NCBI GenBank assembly: GCA_026874595.1
Contig: CM049307.1
Span: forward strand, 59,528,870-59,592,869
Length of the DNA stretch: 64,000 bases
Reading direction: 5' to 3'
Source of the DNA: Sipunculus nudus
Taxonomy: Eukaryota; Annelida; Sipuncula; Golfingiida; Sipunculidae
Positions 61,937-64,000 of this stretch are shown piece by piece. Position 1 is the stretch's first letter. Each line of letters opens with the position of its first letter. Position numbers and translations under genes: made by a program. The notes under the pieces were generated by a model. That model searched no databases. It worked only from the letters and a program-made list of their open reading frames with translations, and was not told where the DNA came from.

Positions 61937-64000
61937 GTGATTATTGGTGTTTTATTAATCAAGTTACTGATGAACCATTTTGCATATCAGATTCTACTAC
62001 GAAAAGGAAACATGCACTGGCCTGACCTATATCTTCTCACACTTCACAGTAGCATTCCATTCCTGGTAATCCTTTTAATTTATCCAACTGCTCCAACATG
62101 TACATTTATCATAGATTGTCATCAGGGAGCTAGACTGGCCCAGTCAATGCTATAATTAAGACTTAATTCTTCCCACTAACAGCGCTATCATATTTGCTCT
62201 TGCTGTGTTGCAGTGCTTAGAAAAGGTGCTGCCACCTTATGGAGAATTATATAACAAAATTACAGTTGTCTGGCCAACTGTTTCATCGACTAATAAGGTC
62301 CATCAGTTGTGGGACAGTCAGCACTGCCTCTTTAAGCTAAGGTCTTTTCCAGTGACTTCAGCAGTAATTGGTGGTCTTACTCTGAAATGTTCTTGAAACC
62401 AACACGGTTCATTCAGTCATTGCCTATTTGGGGGCTTTCAGGTGGCTACTAATATCATTCAATCAGTTTAGTATTATTAGGCCCCCATATTTTGAGTTTA
62501 GTGAGACTTTCAACAATATAACCCTTAGCCTGAGTGGTAGCAGATGTTGTTACATTTAATGCTTATCAGACCATCGATGTTCCTAGTTGAGCTGTTTATA
62601 GAAAATGAAACAAATCTCTGCCTCTGCCAGTCAGTCTGGCCTACAGTGACAGTGAGATATTCAAGTGTACATGTGACTAAGCTGTCAAAATGTAATACAT
62701 GTATCCGCTTGCTGAAAAAATCACAAGGATTCATGTGTTGGCACCTTGGCAGTAGCTTAGGGACCTAATACAGATATGCTGCGCCTGTCATTGGGACAGA
62801 GACTTGGACCTATCATTACAAAATCATTGTGATAGTCTCTACCATACACTAAAAGTTGGCCCATGGAAAGTTATGATGGTTCTTCAGAGATATATCATAG
62901 AACATGAAGGTCAATGTATGGACAACCTGCAAATGTTACAAAGCGGATGGATATGTTGATTACCTATGGGACAGCTGTTGGCGTTCTCATAGCAACTGGG
63001 CCATTCACATAAAGGATGATATTGTGATATGCAAATGAGGGAATCAGGTCCTCAAAGAGCGCTGTGACGGCTTAATTTGCAAATATCACTAATTCACCAC
63101 ACACAGACTTTTCAGAGTTTTAGTGATAAGAGCTAGCACTGAGTTATGTCTATCGGTATATGGAATCACATTCAACACTAAACATTTCAGCAGCAAACAC
63201 AAATACTAAGGCCCAGGCAAAGTCACCAGGGAACCAAATGTTCTCAGGCATTCCCAGGTGTTAGCTAAGTTATCAACAGACAGTCATGATTTGCTTAATG
63301 CAGTTATACTGATCTCTGTTGGTGGTCAGAGGCAAAAGCTTCTTGTGGGAGTGGTGATGAAATGAAATTAACTTCTAGGAATGGAATGAGGCCACTGCAT
63401 AAGAACCGTAAGATCTCTCAGGCTGCTTATAAGTTTGTATACTGTAAACGTTAATGTCTAAGTGGAGATAAACAAACCCTAAATTGCCATTCTTCAAACA
63501 GTGCACATGTATGTACCATATAAAAAAAAATTATGAAGTGCCACATTAGGCTATAGGTGGCAGCAGCAAATACAACAGAGTGAATGTGAACTGTGGGTAT
63601 CTTTTCTGGCAATCCATATGACTAAAAAAAGGGGTAAATCCAAAGAATTTGCATTAAAAAATGTAATTTGGTGAGTAACACAAGCATCTGTCCGGATACG
63701 AGCAGCAGAATGTCAGAATCAGTGATAAAGGGGACATTAAGTTTTAAATGGGTTTAATGGTGAGCACTCTCAGTTAGGAGCAAGTGTCATCACACCAGAT
63801 GAGGTTCTAAGGGCCTGCCTAACAGTACCCCAATCACTAGTGCTACCAACTAGCAGACAATTTATTTTGCAAAATCAAGGATACTTAAAACCTCCTCCCC
63901 CCCCTCATATTGTATTTCTGACACATAACTGAGAAACTGCAAACCTCACTTGTCCAGACTTATTTTATGTCCTCATCTACTACAACATAAAGTCGAATCA
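61937..64000 (+). other. ECHS1 intron 6 (continues past the window)
   Basis: I looked for the expected final exons (family C-terminus beginning around AAFE and including ATDDRKEGM-like sequence) and did not find them. No other gene is seen; the open frames here are short. Confidence 0.6.

Overview
The window looks like a stretch of an AT-rich invertebrate genome, most likely a bivalve or other mollusc. The evidence is split genes with GT-AG introns, a tandem array of Toll-like receptor (TLR) genes, a nuclear gene for mitochondrial enoyl-CoA hydratase, and dense SINE, MITE and LINE content, including a hairpin plus (CCGT)n repeat of a kind I associate with mollusc genomes. The species cannot be named from the sequence alone.

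Genes. Three related TLR-type genes lie on the minus strand. TLR-A (1-1471) is open for 490 codons and runs off the window start. TLR-B (37271-39784) has its TIR domain broken by a 67-bp frameshifting deletion. TLR-C (44140-46662) is full length but carries one in-frame TAA at codon 260. In all three a splice-acceptor-like AG directly abuts the ATG. On the plus strand, ECHS1 starts at 48348. Six exons are visible up to 61936, and the last exons lie beyond the window.

The stretch between TLR-A and TLR-B is dominated by mobile DNA in a readable order. A dead LINE (30605-36230) is flanked directly by two copies of a ~1.3-kb segment that contains the 3' end of TLR-B. The left copy ends exactly where the LINE begins, and the right copy begins exactly where the LINE ends, which is the geometry of an unusually long target-site duplication. 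The left copy was then split by a 17,245-bp insertion (12447-29691). The ends of that insertion are inverted copies of each other, over about 1.1 kb of homology (the left arm holds an extra ~550 bp). The right copy still shows the uninterrupted target at 36647-36650. I recognise no transposase inside, so it looks like a giant non-autonomous terminal-inverted-repeat element, and it is the best candidate here for something undescribed. It carries tandem 2.4-kb repeats, a SINE fragment, a MITE whose empty site is preserved next to it, and an inverted-repeat element nested in another repeat.

The rest is introns and intergenic DNA with microsatellites, a tRNA-derived SINE family (three copies), several MITE families, a ~1.4-kb direct duplication upstream of TLR-A, and a ~278-bp tandem repeat inside ECHS1 intron 2. 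Coordinates of repeat ends are by-eye alignments and can be off by a few to tens of bases, except where a clean junction is stated.
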